Shown here: piece after piece, positions 25,202-33,150 of the stretch
Layout: every line of letters starts with the position of its first letter
How positions within the stretch are numbered: the first letter of the stretch is position 1
Source of the DNA: Armatimonadota bacterium
GTDB taxonomy: Bacteria; Armatimonadota; Fimbriimonadia; Fimbriimonadales; Fimbriimonadaceae
Assembly (NCBI GenBank): GCA_018268355.1
Contig: JAFDWR010000001.1
Location: 707,858-771,857, forward strand
Direction: 5' to 3'
Length of the DNA stretch: 64,000 nt
The notes under the pieces: model-generated
Database searches by the model: none
What the model was told of the DNA's origin: nothing
The model's input: the letters and a program-made list of their open reading frames with translations, nothing else
Position numbers and translations under genes: made by a program

Positions 25202-26291
25202 CGGTCTGCACCCCCGGAATGAGGCCAAGATTTTCGGCGCGGCGGCGGAAATCGGCGACGTTCGAGCACTTGGCGACCGCGTGCTCGTAGTCGATCTTGC
25301 CTTCCTTCAAGAGGCCAATAAGGCAGCCGTCCAGCGTCTGCATCCCGAATTCCGAACCGGTTTGAATGTCGAGATAAAGCTGGTGGGTCTTGCCGTCTCG
25401 GATGAGCGTGCGGATCGCAGGCGTTGCCACCATCACTTCATACGCCGCCACTCGACCCGAATTGTCCTTGGTGGGCAAAAGGGTCTGGGAGACGACCGCT
25501 TGAAGGGTGACGCTAAGCTGGGTCCGGATCTGCTCCTGTTGCTCGGGGCTAAAGACGTCGACGATGCGGTCGATGGTCTGAGCGGCGTCCACTGTATGGA
25601 GGGTGGACATGACGAGGTGTCCGGTTTCCGCCGCGGTGATCGCGAGCTGAATCGTCTCAAGGTCGCGCATTTCACCAACGAGGATCACGTCTGGGTTTTG
25701 CCGCATCACGTGCTTGAGCGCTTCGGCAAAGCTATGAGTATCCGTTCCCAGTTCGCGCTGGTTGATAATCGACGTCTTGTCCTGGTGGACGTACTCGATC
25801 GGATCCTCGATCGTCATGATGTGCGACCGCTTGTTCGTGTTGATGTGGTTGATCATCGCCGCGAGCGACGTTGATTTTCCGCTTCCGGTGGGACCCGTGA
25901 CGAGGATGAGGCCACGAGGAAGCATCGCGAGCTTCTTCGTGACCTGGGGCATGTTCAATTCATCGATCGAGCGAATCTTGAACGGGATGACCCGGAAGAC
26001 CGCGCCGACGTGCCCCCTTTGCCAGAACATATTCACGCGGAAGCGAGCAAGCCCCTCCACGTAATAGCTGAGGTCAACTTCCTTGAACTCGAACAGCTTC
26101 TGACGACGCTCCTCATTAAGGAGGCTGAGCAGCAAGGCGTTGTGCTCTTCCTCGGGCACCGCCGGGCGCCTCACCGGCACCAGCGAGCCTCGGATACGCA
26201 TGATGGGAGGACGACCTGCCTTCAAATGAAGGTCGCTTGCGTCTTGCGCCACCAATTCACGCAGCAGGTCGTCGATCATTGCGTCTCGCAC
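25194..26291 (-). CDS. pilT: PilT-type retraction ATPase (second in tandem)
   Basis: 365 aa from GTG 26291, 2 bases after the upstream pilT stop; ATG 26279 is an alternative, but the M-R-D-A opening matches that of the upstream paralogue. Q-D-A-S-D-L-H-L-K near 16-24, P-loop G-P-T-G-S-G-K-S-T near 130-138, I-E-D-P-I-E-Y-V-H, D-V-I-L-V-G-E-M-R-D-L-E-T, A-I-T-A-A-E-T-G-H-L-V-M-S-T-L-H-T, and A-I-R-T-L-I-R-D-G-K-T-H-Q (PilT's A-I-x-N-L-I-R-x-x-K/G-x-x-x-Q). This is the most canonical PilT of the three. It acts in the cytoplasm on the pilus platform protein. Confidence 0.9.
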   Translation of the reverse strand: MRDAMIDDLLRELVAQDASDLHLKAGRPPIMRIRGSLVPVRRPAVPEEEHNALLLSLLNEERRQKLFEFKEVDLSYYVEGLARFRVNMFWQRGHVGAVFRVIPFKIRSIDELNMPQVTKKLAMLPRGLILVTGPTGSGKSTSLAAMINHINTNKRSHIMTIEDPIEYVHQDKTSIINQRELGTDTHSFAEALKHVMRQNPDVILVGEMRDLETIQLAITAAETGHLVMSTLHTVDAAQTIDRIVDVFSPEQQEQIRTQLSVTLQAVVSQTLLPTKDNSGRVAAYEVMVATPAIRTLIRDGKTHQLYLDIQTGSEFGMQTLDGCLIGLLKEGKIDYEHAVAKCSNVADFRRRAENLGLIPGVQTGA

Positions 26292-26293
26292 TT

Positions 26294-27373
26294 TTAGCGT
26301 CGGAGCATTTGGCGCAGTTCCGAAGCAATTCCGGCATATTGCATGGCGGTTTGCTCGGTGATGATGCCGGCCTTGGCATAACGCAGGAGGCTTTGGTTCA
26401 TCGTCTGCATGCCCCAGTGCTCGCCCTCGGTCATCAGCTGATACAGGTCGCTGAACTGACCGTCTTCAATCGCCTTGGTAACCGTCGGCGAACAAACGAG
26501 GATCTCGTTGGCGGCGACACGGCCCTGACCATCGGCCCGAGGCACCAGCTTTTGCGCGATGATCGCGCGGAGCGAACCGGCTAGTCGCTGACAAAGGAAC
26601 GGCTTCTCGTGCGGCGGGAACATGTTGATGATTCGGTCCATCGTTTCATAGGCCGAAGCGGTGTGGACCGTCGAGAAGACCAAGTGTCCGGTTTCACCGG
26701 CCTGGAGGGCAACGTTCATCGTCTGGACGTCACGCATTTCACCAACGAGGATGACGTCGGGAGCTTCTCGGAGAACGGCGCGGAGCGAGTTCTCAAAGCT
26801 CTCGGTGTCGATGTGAACTTCGCGCTGGGAAACGTAGGCCTTCTTGTCGGGGTGGGCAATTTCAAGCGGGTCTTCGATCGTGACGATGTGGCACGGCCGC
26901 GACTCGTTGATGACGTCGAGCATCGCGGCGAGGGTCGTCGTCTTTCCCGAACCCGTCGGTCCCGTGACGAGGATAAGGCCCTGGCGGTGCTTGACGACTT
27001 CGCCGAGAACGGGTGGGAGGCCCAGGTCGCTGATCGTCATGATCTTCAGCGGGATGATTCGGCATACCGTCGCCCACGTTGTTCGCTGCATGTACATGTT
27101 GGCGCGAACGCGGCAGAAGTCCCCAACCTGGAAGGCAAGGTCCATTTCCATGTGGTTCTCAAACTTCTCGATTTGCTTCGGCGACATGACTTGCGAGATG
27201 ATCGCGCGGGCATCGGCAGCGGTAAGAACCGGGAAGTCGCCGGGCAGCGGCTTCACGATGGAGTGTTGGCGCATCATCGGCGGCGCACCGGCTTTCAGGA
27301 ACAAGTCGGATGCACGTTCGTGGTAGCCGATTTCGATGAGTTCGTGGATTTTGATCGAAGCTGCGTCTCGCAT
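26294..27373 (-). CDS. pilT: PilT/PilU-type ATPase (first in tandem, divergent)
   Basis: 359 aa. E-R-A-S-D-L-F-L-K-A-G near 19-29, P-loop G-P-T-G-S-G-K-T-T-T near 134-143, T-I-E-D-P-L-E-I-A-H, then E-A-P-D-V-I-L-V-G-E-M-R-D-V-Q-T. It differs from its two neighbours: the pilT A-I-T-A-A-E-T-G segment reads A-L-Q-A-G-E-T-G-H-L-V-F-S-T-V-H-T, and the C-terminus lacks an A-I-R-x-L-I-R motif (T-V-T-K-A-I-E-D-G-Q instead), closer to PilU-like or T2-type relatives. Same operon, 21 bases after the stop of an exported unknown. Confidence 0.87.
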   Translation of the reverse strand: MRDAASIKIHELIEIGYHERASDLFLKAGAPPMMRQHSIVKPLPGDFPVLTAADARAIISQVMSPKQIEKFENHMEMDLAFQVGDFCRVRANMYMQRTTWATVCRIIPLKIMTISDLGLPPVLGEVVKHRQGLILVTGPTGSGKTTTLAAMLDVINESRPCHIVTIEDPLEIAHPDKKAYVSQREVHIDTESFENSLRAVLREAPDVILVGEMRDVQTMNVALQAGETGHLVFSTVHTASAYETMDRIINMFPPHEKPFLCQRLAGSLRAIIAQKLVPRADGQGRVAANEILVCSPTVTKAIEDGQFSDLYQLMTEGEHWGMQTMNQSLLRYAKAGIITEQTAMQYAGIASELRQMLRR

Positions 27374-27394
27374 GATGATTCTCGGTGCTCTAGC

Positions 27395-28114
27395 TTAGGC
27401 GGATTTTGAACGTTTTGAGTTCCTTGGTTGAAGAAGAAGCGAGTATACCAACGCCCCCAAGGCAATCAGGCCCACGCCAACCAGCGCGGCAATGCGCCAG
27501 TCGAACGTCGAACTTGGCTTGGCAGGTGGGGACTTGGGCTCGGCTGGGACCTCACTCAAGGCTGAAGGAATGACGAGTCCAGACGGGTTGGTCGTTCGAA
27601 CCTCGACGCGATATTCAATCCCAAGGGGCTGCTGAGTGTGAATCGCTTGCACGCCAACGTCGTCGGCAAGGTACTGGCGGACGGTCTCGTCGGTCGGCTT
27701 TTCTCCGTCGAGGACGATCGAAAAACCCTTGACCGGCGGGTTTGCCTTCATCGACGAAAAGGCCCTCACCAGCGGTTGGAGGTTGATGCGCTTGTTCTTC
27801 CGGTCGATGAAGCCGTTCACCGCGAACTTGGCGGTCAGGTATTCGGTGGAGGGGCCAGGGCCGGGGACCACTCGCCGGTCGATGACCGGGACCTGAAGCG
27901 GACTGCCGAGCTGGGTTTCAAAATCCTTGAGCGCGGCCTTCATCGCCTCGAGGTCAACGCCACCCTGCAGCATTTGGATCTCAAAGAGGTCGGACCCCAT
28001 CGCATGTTTGCGGACGACGATCATGACCTGCGGTCGGACCGTGTCAAACAGGGTTTGAGCGGCAGCCAGGCAAGGCAGGAGCACCAGGCACAGGGCAAGC
28101 CACCACTTTCGCAT
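27395..28114 (-). CDS. Exported protein with C-terminal membrane anchor, unknown family
   Basis: 239 aa. Signal peptide (M-R-K-W-W, cleavage after A-A-A near residue 19), an extracytoplasmic domain of about 165 residues, a Pro-rich linker (P-A-E-P-K-S-P-P-A-K-P) and a C-terminal membrane helix at about 207-226 followed by a basic tail. The domain has a beta pattern with V-M-I-V-V-R-K-H, Y-L-T-A-K-F-A-V-N-G-F and K-G-F-S-I-V-L-D-G, compatible with an alpha/beta sandwich, but nothing is recognised. It opens the operon of three pilT genes, so a part in the same envelope machine is plausible; no direct motif supports it. Confidence 0.6.
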   Translation of the reverse strand: MRKWWLALCLVLLPCLAAAQTLFDTVRPQVMIVVRKHAMGSDLFEIQMLQGGVDLEAMKAALKDFETQLGSPLQVPVIDRRVVPGPGPSTEYLTAKFAVNGFIDRKNKRINLQPLVRAFSSMKANPPVKGFSIVLDGEKPTDETVRQYLADDVGVQAIHTQQPLGIEYRVEVRTTNPSGLVIPSALSEVPAEPKSPPAKPSSTFDWRIAALVGVGLIALGALVYSLLLQPRNSKRSKSA

Positions 28115-28252
28115 GAGAATAAGTTACCTCTGGCGCACATTTCGGTTCACAGGCGAACCCCTGACCTAAAGAAAACCGTCAAATTCCCCGAATCTGCGAA
28201 CCGTGGCCGATAATTTTTCGTTATCAGCGTAAGCAGTCATAGATAGAAAAGC

Positions 28253-28258
28253 TATAAT
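28253..28258 (+). promoter_or_regulatory. -10 box (TATAAT) of greA
   Basis: Perfect TATAAT at 28253-28258, 35 bases before the chosen greA ATG. No good -35 hexamer at 16-18 bases. It overlaps an upstream ATG (28257), which argues against that ATG as the start. The 178-base divergent gap also holds a GGTTC...GAACC dyad near 28144-28159. Confidence 0.6.
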
Positions 28259-28292
28259 GCCTGCTTCTCAATCTAACCCGAGAGTGTCCAGA

Positions 28293-28793
28293 ATGAACGA
28301 ATCCGAATTCAAAAGTGAGAGCCTAACCGGCGTGTGGTTGACCCAAGAGGGTTATGAACGGCTCCAGGCGGAGCTCGAGAACTTGACCACCGTCAAGCGA
28401 CCCGAGATTGCCGACCGAATTCGAGAGAGTCAGCAGCACGGCGAGTTCAGCGAAGACAACAGCGAGCTCGACGAAGTCAAGCTTGAGCAAGCGTTCGTTG
28501 AATCGCGCATCGGCGAACTCAAGGTCATTTTTGCCGCCGCCCAGGTCCTCACGCACGACAAGATCCCGACCGATGTGGTCGGACTCGGCTCGGTGGTGAC
28601 GCTCGAGGATCCCGACTACGGCGACTTTGAGATCCAGCTCGTCAGCAGCATCGAGGCCGACCCCAGCCGAGACATCCTGAGCGATGAATCGCCGATGGGC
28701 GCGGCTATGCTCGGCAAGCGCGAAGGCGAAGTGGTGAAGTTCATGACCCCCGAGGGTCAGCGAGCCTTCAAGATCAAGAAGATCCAGAAGTAG
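28293..28793 (+). CDS. greA: Transcript cleavage factor GreA
   Basis: 166 aa. N-terminal coiled coil (about 20-85) begins L-T-Q-E-G-Y-E-R-L-Q-A-E-L-E and carries the tip acidic pair in E-F-S-E-D-N-S-E-L-D (normally E-x-x-E-N-A-E-Y-x-A), with D51-E/D residues that place Mg2+ in the RNA polymerase secondary channel. C-terminal FKBP-like domain has V-G-L-G-S-V-V-T-L-E-D and I-S-x-x-S-P-M-G-x-A-M-L-G-K-R-E-G-E. It rescues backtracked polymerase. ATG 28293 is used because the upstream ATG at 28257 lies in the -10 box. The stop overlaps the convergent padR gene by 20 bases. Confidence 0.93.
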   Translation: MNESEFKSESLTGVWLTQEGYERLQAELENLTTVKRPEIADRIRESQQHGEFSEDNSELDEVKLEQAFVESRIGELKVIFAAAQVLTHDKIPTDVVGLGSVVTLEDPDYGDFEIQLVSSIEADPSRDILSDESPMGAAMLGKREGEVVKFMTPEGQRAFKIKKIQK

Positions 28794-29346
28794 GTTCGTC
28801 GGGCTTCTTGCAGTCGCCCAACATCTCGCGAATCCAGTCCTGCCTTGCCTCGAGGAGGTGAAGCAAGTTGGTGTAAGCCGCTGCCCGGTGCGGTCCAAAC
28901 TGTTCGGCGACCACCTTGATATCCTGGGCGAGCTCAGCCATCACGGTCTTGTTTTCCTTGCCCCAAACCCTCAGGACGCGCGCCCGAGCGGCGGGATCAA
29001 GTCGATTCAGGAAGTAAGCACGGGTGCGCAGCGGGTCGATGATGCCGAGATACTCGCTCCGCGTCGGCGCAAAGGCCAGCCAGGCCTCCAGCATCGTCGA
29101 GCCGCGTTCGGTGACCGCATATTCGGTGCGCTCACGGTTGGGACATCCCGCCTTACAGGTCTCGGAGATCAGGCCATCGGCAAGAAGCCGCCGAATGACG
29201 CGGTAGATCGAACCGCTCTCAACGCTCCAGTGACTTCCCTTCATGCGGGTCATCACCTTCTTGATCGCATAGCCCGAAGAGAAGTTCTCTCCGATCAAAG
29301 CCAGGATCAAATAGTCCAGTTCGCTGAGCTGCTTCCGAGTCGCCAT
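28774..29346 (-). CDS. PadR-family transcriptional regulator
   Basis: 190 aa, the usual size for PadR with a C-terminal effector/dimerisation domain. N-terminal winged helix: L-S-E-L-D-Y-L-I-L-A-L-I-G, then S-G-Y-A-I-K-K-V, S-I-Y-R-V-I-R-R-L-L-A-D-G-L-I (the P-S-x-Y-x-x-L-x-x-L-E-x-x-G-L-I motif) and R-T-E-Y-A-V-T-E-R-G (R-x-x-Y-x-L-T-x-x-G). The C-terminal half is helical. The short palindrome TGTA-CCT-TACA at about 29365-29375 upstream of its start could be an autoregulatory site. Target genes unknown. Confidence 0.88.
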   Translation of the reverse strand: MATRKQLSELDYLILALIGENFSSGYAIKKVMTRMKGSHWSVESGSIYRVIRRLLADGLISETCKAGCPNRERTEYAVTERGSTMLEAWLAFAPTRSEYLGIIDPLRTRAYFLNRLDPAARARVLRVWGKENKTVMAELAQDIKVVAEQFGPHRAAAYTNLLHLLEARQDWIREMLGDCKKPDEPTSGSS

Positions 29347-29466
29347 AGGTTCGCCGCGTTGTTGTACCTTACACTATTCGAACGCCGAATTCTGACCATT
29401 CACGGCGGGCTTCGACCAGAAACCAGCACAATTCAATATCCCTATCCAAGTCGGGGCCCGGAGCGG

Positions 29467-29472
29467 TATACT
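29467..29472 (+). promoter_or_regulatory. Possible -10 box (TATACT) of secE-nusG
   Basis: TATACT 37 bases before the secE ATG. The expected -35 position carries no good match. The 162-base gap from padR shows no tRNA (a tRNA-Trp gene precedes secE in some bacteria). Confidence 0.4.
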
Positions 29473-29508
29473 CTGCTTTCCCCCCTTTGTAAGGCGGTCT
29501 GAACGCGT

Positions 29509-29766
29509 ATGGCGAAGGAACAAGAACTGACTACGGCAACTCCAGCTGGTGCCCCACCTATGCCTCGCTCCAAGCGAGGAATCAAGGGATTCTTCTCGGA
29601 GACCCGCAAGGAACTGAAAAAGGTCCACTGGCCCACCCGACAAGAGAACCTGAAGATGTCCGGTGTTGTCCTCGGCGTCTCGGCAATGATGGCGGTTCTC
29701 CTCCTTGTTCTCGGCTACCTGTCGAACGCGATCGTCAGCCTCATCGTCACGGGAAAGGTGAACTAG
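29509..29766 (+). CDS. secE: Preprotein translocase subunit SecE
   Basis: 85 aa single-helix SecE of the short bacterial type. A basic, Pro-rich N-terminus, then the amphipathic hallmark F-F-S-E-T-R-K-E-L-K-K-V-H-W-P-T-R-Q-E (about 29-47; K-V-x-W-P is diagnostic) and one membrane helix at about 52-76. It clamps SecY in the inner membrane. nusG follows after 4 bases. Confidence 0.95.
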   Translation: MAKEQELTTATPAGAPPMPRSKRGIKGFFSETRKELKKVHWPTRQENLKMSGVVLGVSAMMAVLLLVLGYLSNAIVSLIVTGKVN

Positions 29767-29770
29767 CACA

Positions 29771-30298
29771 ATGCCCCGAGCCTGGTACGCCGTGCATACA
29801 ATTGCCGGCCACGAAAACAAAGTTCGCGACGTCTTGACCCGACGCGCCCAAGTCGAAGGCCTTTGGGACCTCGACATCTATCAAGTTTTGATCCCGACCG
29901 AGAAGGAATTGGCCACTCGAAACGGAAAGCGCTACGAGAAGGACAAGAAGGTCTTCCCGGGTTACATCCTCGTCCAGATGCACCTGAACGACGAGTCGTA
30001 CAAGCTCGTTAAGTCGACGAGCGGCGTGACCGGCTTCGTCCAGAGCGGCAACAAGCCCGTTCCGCTTGAAGAGTACGAAGTTCGCCGCATCATGACCAAC
30101 CTCGAAGCCAGCAAGGAAGCTCCGAAGGTGGCTTGGAACAAGGGCGACGCGATCCGAGTGGTCGAAGGTCCGTTCAGCGAATTCAGCGGCAAGATCGAAG
30201 ACGTGATGGCGGACAAGGAAAAGCTCAAGGTCCTCATCAACATCTTTGGTCGCGACACGCCGGTCGAGCTCGACTTCAACCAAGTCGAAAAGCTCTAA
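29771..30298 (+). CDS. nusG: Transcription elongation/antitermination factor NusG
   Basis: 175 aa. NGN domain opens W-Y-A-V-H-T-I-A-G-H-E-N-K-V and contains F-P-G-Y-I-L-V-Q-M and V-x-x-T-S-G-V-T-G-F-V. C-terminal KOW domain (about 120-172) has G-D-A-I-R-V-V-E-G-P-F-S-E-F-S-G and V-L-I-N-I-F-G-R-D-T-P-V-E-L, which binds Rho or S10. Four bases after secE. Unlike the usual order, no rplK follows: a terminator and recJ come next. Confidence 0.97.
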   Translation: MPRAWYAVHTIAGHENKVRDVLTRRAQVEGLWDLDIYQVLIPTEKELATRNGKRYEKDKKVFPGYILVQMHLNDESYKLVKSTSGVTGFVQSGNKPVPLEEYEVRRIMTNLEASKEAPKVAWNKGDAIRVVEGPFSEFSGKIEDVMADKEKLKVLINIFGRDTPVELDFNQVEKL

Positions 30299-30314
30299 AT
30301 CGCCCACGTCTGAT

Positions 30315-30359
30315 AAGGTGGTCTTTGGCCGAACGCCACGGGCCACCTTTCTTTTTTTC
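30315..30359 (+). terminator. Intrinsic terminator after nusG
   Basis: Stem AAGGTGGTC (30315-30323) with GGCCACCTT (30341-30349), 9 bp with one G-T wobble, 17-base loop containing a minor GGC/GCC hairpin, then TTCTTTTTTTC. It ends 2-3 bases before the recJ ATG. Confidence 0.82.
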
Positions 30360-30361
30360 TC

Positions 30362-32083
30362 ATGCAAAGCGACCTATCGAGCCTCCCGAAGCACTGGAAC
30401 TTCAACGAACCTGATCCTGCCATCGTGGACCAGGTCGCTCAGGCGCTCGGGATCCGTCGCCTCCTCGCCCAGATCCTCGTCGGCCGCGGCTTCACCGATG
30501 TCGCCGGCATCAAGCACTTCCTCGAGCCAAGCCTCGACGATCTCCACGATCCGTTCCTTCTTCCCGATATCAACCCCGCCGTCGACGCCATCCTGAAGGC
30601 ACACGCCGATAAGGAGCTCGTCTTTGTCCACGGCGACTACGATGCGGACGGGGTTACCAGTTCGGCGATCTTCGAAAAGTTTCTGCGGAGCCTTGGCTGC
30701 AACGTCACCACTCACCTTCCCCACCGGATTCGCGAGGGCTATGGCATCCACCCCGACACCGTTCGTCGTGCCGCCGATGAGGGCGCCAAGCTCCTCCTGA
30801 CCTGCGACTGCGGCATCAGCGCCCACGACCCGGTTGCGCTCGCCCGCGAGCTCGGCATGGTCGTCGTCGTCACCGACCACCACCACGTCCCCGACACTCT
30901 GCCCGATGCCTCGGCGGTCATCAACCCCCACCGACCCGATTCCGACTACCCCTTCCCCGAACTCTCGGGCGCGGGCGTCGCGTTCAAGGTGGGCGCGGCG
31001 GTGGTTTCCCGCCTCGGGAAGAACGTTCGCAAGTATTACGAGCACTTCATCGACCTCGCCGCGATTGGCACCATCGCCGACGTCATGCCTCTGGTTGGCG
31101 AAAACCGCGCGATTGCCGCCCTCGGCATTCAGCGGATGAACGACCAGCGCATCCCCGGCGTTGAGGCGATCATGCGGGCCGGTCGGCTGCGCGAGCCAAT
31201 CTCGTCGTACTCAATCGGGTTCCAGATCGGCCCGCGCATCAACGCGGCGGGCCGGATCGACGATGCAACCCTCGCCCTCTCGGTGCTGCGCTCAAAGACG
31301 CTGGAAGAGGCCGAGCCGCTCGCCGCCAAGCTCGAGCAGCTTAACAGCGACCGCCGTTCGCGCCAAGAGGACGTCGTTGACGAGGCGCTCCAGCTTATCG
31401 AAGAGCACAACATGGCCGACCACCGCGTCATCTTCTTGATTGGCGAAGGCTGGCATAAGGGGCTCGTCGGTATCGTCGCCGGGCGACTCGTTGACCGGTT
31501 CCGGCGGCCCGTCTTTGTCGGTACCGTGAACCCCGAGAAGGGCGTGGCCACCGGTTCGGCGCGCACGATCCCTGGCTTCCACCTCGCTAACGCAATCAAC
31601 GCCCTCAACCCGCTCCTGCGGGGTGGCGGCCACGCGGATGCGGCGGGATTTGAAGTAGAAATCGGCCAGATTGACGAAGTTCGGGCCCAACTCCTCACCT
31701 ATGCGGAGTCGATTCTATCCACCGAGGACCTCGTCAAGCCGCTTCAGCTGGACGGCATCGCCGATCCGAAGATGATCGATATCGACGCGGTTGAAGAGCT
31801 GGAGATGCTCGAGCCGACCGGCTCCAGCAACCCTTCCCCGCTCTTGCTCGTCCGGCATGCACGGCTCGTCGGTCGCGAGGTCTTTGGCCAAGAAGGCACC
31901 CACGTGAAGGCAACCTGGGAGACTCCGGAGGGCTTCCTCACCACGAAGGCGTTTGGAATTGCCGACTCATTCCCGGACCCAAGCCCCGCGATCCCGCGCA
32001 ACCTTGTGGTGCGGTTGGGTGTCAACCGTTGGAACGGCCGAAAGGAAGTCCAATGGACCTACGTGACGTCGGAAATCGAGTGA
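30362..32083 (+). CDS. recJ: Single-stranded-DNA exonuclease RecJ
   Basis: 573 aa. DHH phosphoesterase core: H-G-D-Y-D-A-D-G-V-T near 89-98 (motif I), L-L-T-C-D-C-G-I near 144 and V-V-V-T-D-H-H-H-V-P near 163-172 (DHH motif), S-G-A-G-V-A-F-K (motif IV), then DHHA1 with G-W-H-K-G-L-V-G-I-V-A-G-R-L and the R-G-G-G-H-A-D-A-A-G-F (G-G-H-x-x-A-A-G) motif, and a C-terminal OB-like domain. It degrades ssDNA 5'-3' in recombination and mismatch repair. The ATG comes directly after the nusG terminator's T-tract with no Shine-Dalgarno, so its leader is unusual. Confidence 0.93.
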   Translation: MQSDLSSLPKHWNFNEPDPAIVDQVAQALGIRRLLAQILVGRGFTDVAGIKHFLEPSLDDLHDPFLLPDINPAVDAILKAHADKELVFVHGDYDADGVTSSAIFEKFLRSLGCNVTTHLPHRIREGYGIHPDTVRRAADEGAKLLLTCDCGISAHDPVALARELGMVVVVTDHHHVPDTLPDASAVINPHRPDSDYPFPELSGAGVAFKVGAAVVSRLGKNVRKYYEHFIDLAAIGTIADVMPLVGENRAIAALGIQRMNDQRIPGVEAIMRAGRLREPISSYSIGFQIGPRINAAGRIDDATLALSVLRSKTLEEAEPLAAKLEQLNSDRRSRQEDVVDEALQLIEEHNMADHRVIFLIGEGWHKGLVGIVAGRLVDRFRRPVFVGTVNPEKGVATGSARTIPGFHLANAINALNPLLRGGGHADAAGFEVEIGQIDEVRAQLLTYAESILSTEDLVKPLQLDGIADPKMIDIDAVEELEMLEPTGSSNPSPLLLVRHARLVGREVFGQEGTHVKATWETPEGFLTTKAFGIADSFPDPSPAIPRNLVVRLGVNRWNGRKEVQWTYVTSEIE

Positions 32084-32085
32084 CG

Positions 32086-33150
32086 TCAGTCGGCAGCGAT
32101 GCCGACTTTGATCATCACCGTCACTTGCATCTGGTCGCGTAGCAGCTTCACGCGGACCACCTGTCCCGCCTCGAGGTTCAATAGGAACCAGGCGAAGTCG
32201 GTCGTGGTCTTGATCGGCGTGTTGTCCATGCTGAGGATCGTATCGCCCGCGTGGACGCCCGCCTCTTCTGCCGGTGACTTCTCGGTGACCGACTGCACGA
32301 TCACGCCGCCCATCATCACCGGGCTGTCCTTCACGAACAGTCCAACCGCGGGGTGCTTGACCACGTGGTCCGACGAGGCAAAGCCCTTCAGGACTCGGCG
32401 CATGATCTCAGGGCCAAGCGTGTAAGCCGTCGTCATGTCGCGCGGGCCGAATGAGCGCTTCATCGCATTGTTGTCGGTCAGCTGACCGCGGATTTCTCCG
32501 CCGCCCGACTGGCCACCGACGCCGTTGTTCGGCTGTCCGCCCGGGGTTGCGCCGGCAAAATTGCCCGTGCCTCCACGGCTGTTCTGCGTTCCTGCGGCTT
32601 GGAGCGAGGCGCTCAGGACGCCAACGAACTGTCCGTCGCGCGTGAAGACCAGCGCACCGGCGATATTGGTTTCCGGCAGCTCAAATCGAAGCTCGTTCAG
32701 GCTCGTCATGCGGCGAGTAGCGCGCTCATAGCCGAGCATGCCGTTCGAGGCCATTTCGCCGCGGACGGTCCCTCCGGCAAAGGCGACGAGCAGGGGCGTT
32801 CCCGCGCGGATATCGCGCCGGGCGATCGGCTTCAGCTCTTGGACTTCGCCCGGTTTCCAGCCTTCCGCCTTAAGCAGCGAAAGGTGGCTCACCTCATCGG
32901 ACGAGACAAGCTTGAAGGTCACCGGCTTGCCGTTCGCCTTCCCAGTGAACGACTTTTCGACCTCACCATAGGTGATGAAGTAGCCGTTTCGGTCATCTAC
33001 GAGCAGGGCGAGGCCGTTCGTCTTGGTGGACGGGTACGAGGCGACGGCAGGCGCAATCTTTTGCCACGCCGCGCGCTCGAAGTCCATCAAGTCCGACTGG
33101 GGGAGTTCGCCTCCCACCCAAGCGTTAGCCACCCACAACAACGTCAACAC
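32086..33150 (-). CDS. HtrA/DegS-like PDZ protein with inactive trypsin-like domain
   Basis: 354 aa. N-terminal hydrophobic export signal or anchor, a trypsin-like domain (about 40-190), a Gly/Asn-rich linker (about 195-225) and a C-terminal PDZ domain (about 255-350: V-T-E-K-S-P-A-E-E-A-G-V-H-A-G-D-T-I-L-S-M-D). Laid against HtrA, the catalytic His region (T-N-N-H-V) reads I-T-Y-G-E-V, the Asp region (D-L-A-V-L-K) reads H-L-S-L-L-K, and the Ser loop (G-N-S-G-G-A-L) reads T-N-I-A-G-A-L, so all three catalytic residues are gone. GTG start overlaps the anti-sigma gene by 26 bases, third in a sigma/anti-sigma operon, suggesting a peptide-sensing pseudoprotease. Confidence 0.7.
   Translation of the reverse strand: MLTLLWVANAWVGGELPQSDLMDFERAAWQKIAPAVASYPSTKTNGLALLVDDRNGYFITYGEVEKSFTGKANGKPVTFKLVSSDEVSHLSLLKAEGWKPGEVQELKPIARRDIRAGTPLLVAFAGGTVRGEMASNGMLGYERATRRMTSLNELRFELPETNIAGALVFTRDGQFVGVLSASLQAAGTQNSRGGTGNFAGATPGGQPNNGVGGQSGGGEIRGQLTDNNAMKRSFGPRDMTTAYTLGPEIMRRVLKGFASSDHVVKHPAVGLFVKDSPVMMGGVIVQSVTEKSPAEEAGVHAGDTILSMDNTPIKTTTDFAWFLLNLEAGQVVRVKLLRDQMQVTVMIKVGIAAD
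32088..32109 (+). terminator. Hairpin after recJ, inside the convergent PDZ-protein CDS
   Basis: Perfect 8-bp stem AGTCGGCA (32088-32095) / TGCCGACT (32100-32107) with a GCGA tetraloop, followed by only TTTG. It starts 5 bases after the recJ stop and covers the last codons of the minus-strand gene. Weak U-tract, so termination is uncertain. Confidence 0.5.

Noticed and set aside
28257-28292. Upstream ATG as the greA start
   Set aside because: It lies within the TATAAT box and would add residues not found in GreA.
29347-29508. tRNA-Trp before secE
   Set aside because: No cloverleaf or T-arm GTTCGA motif in this gap.
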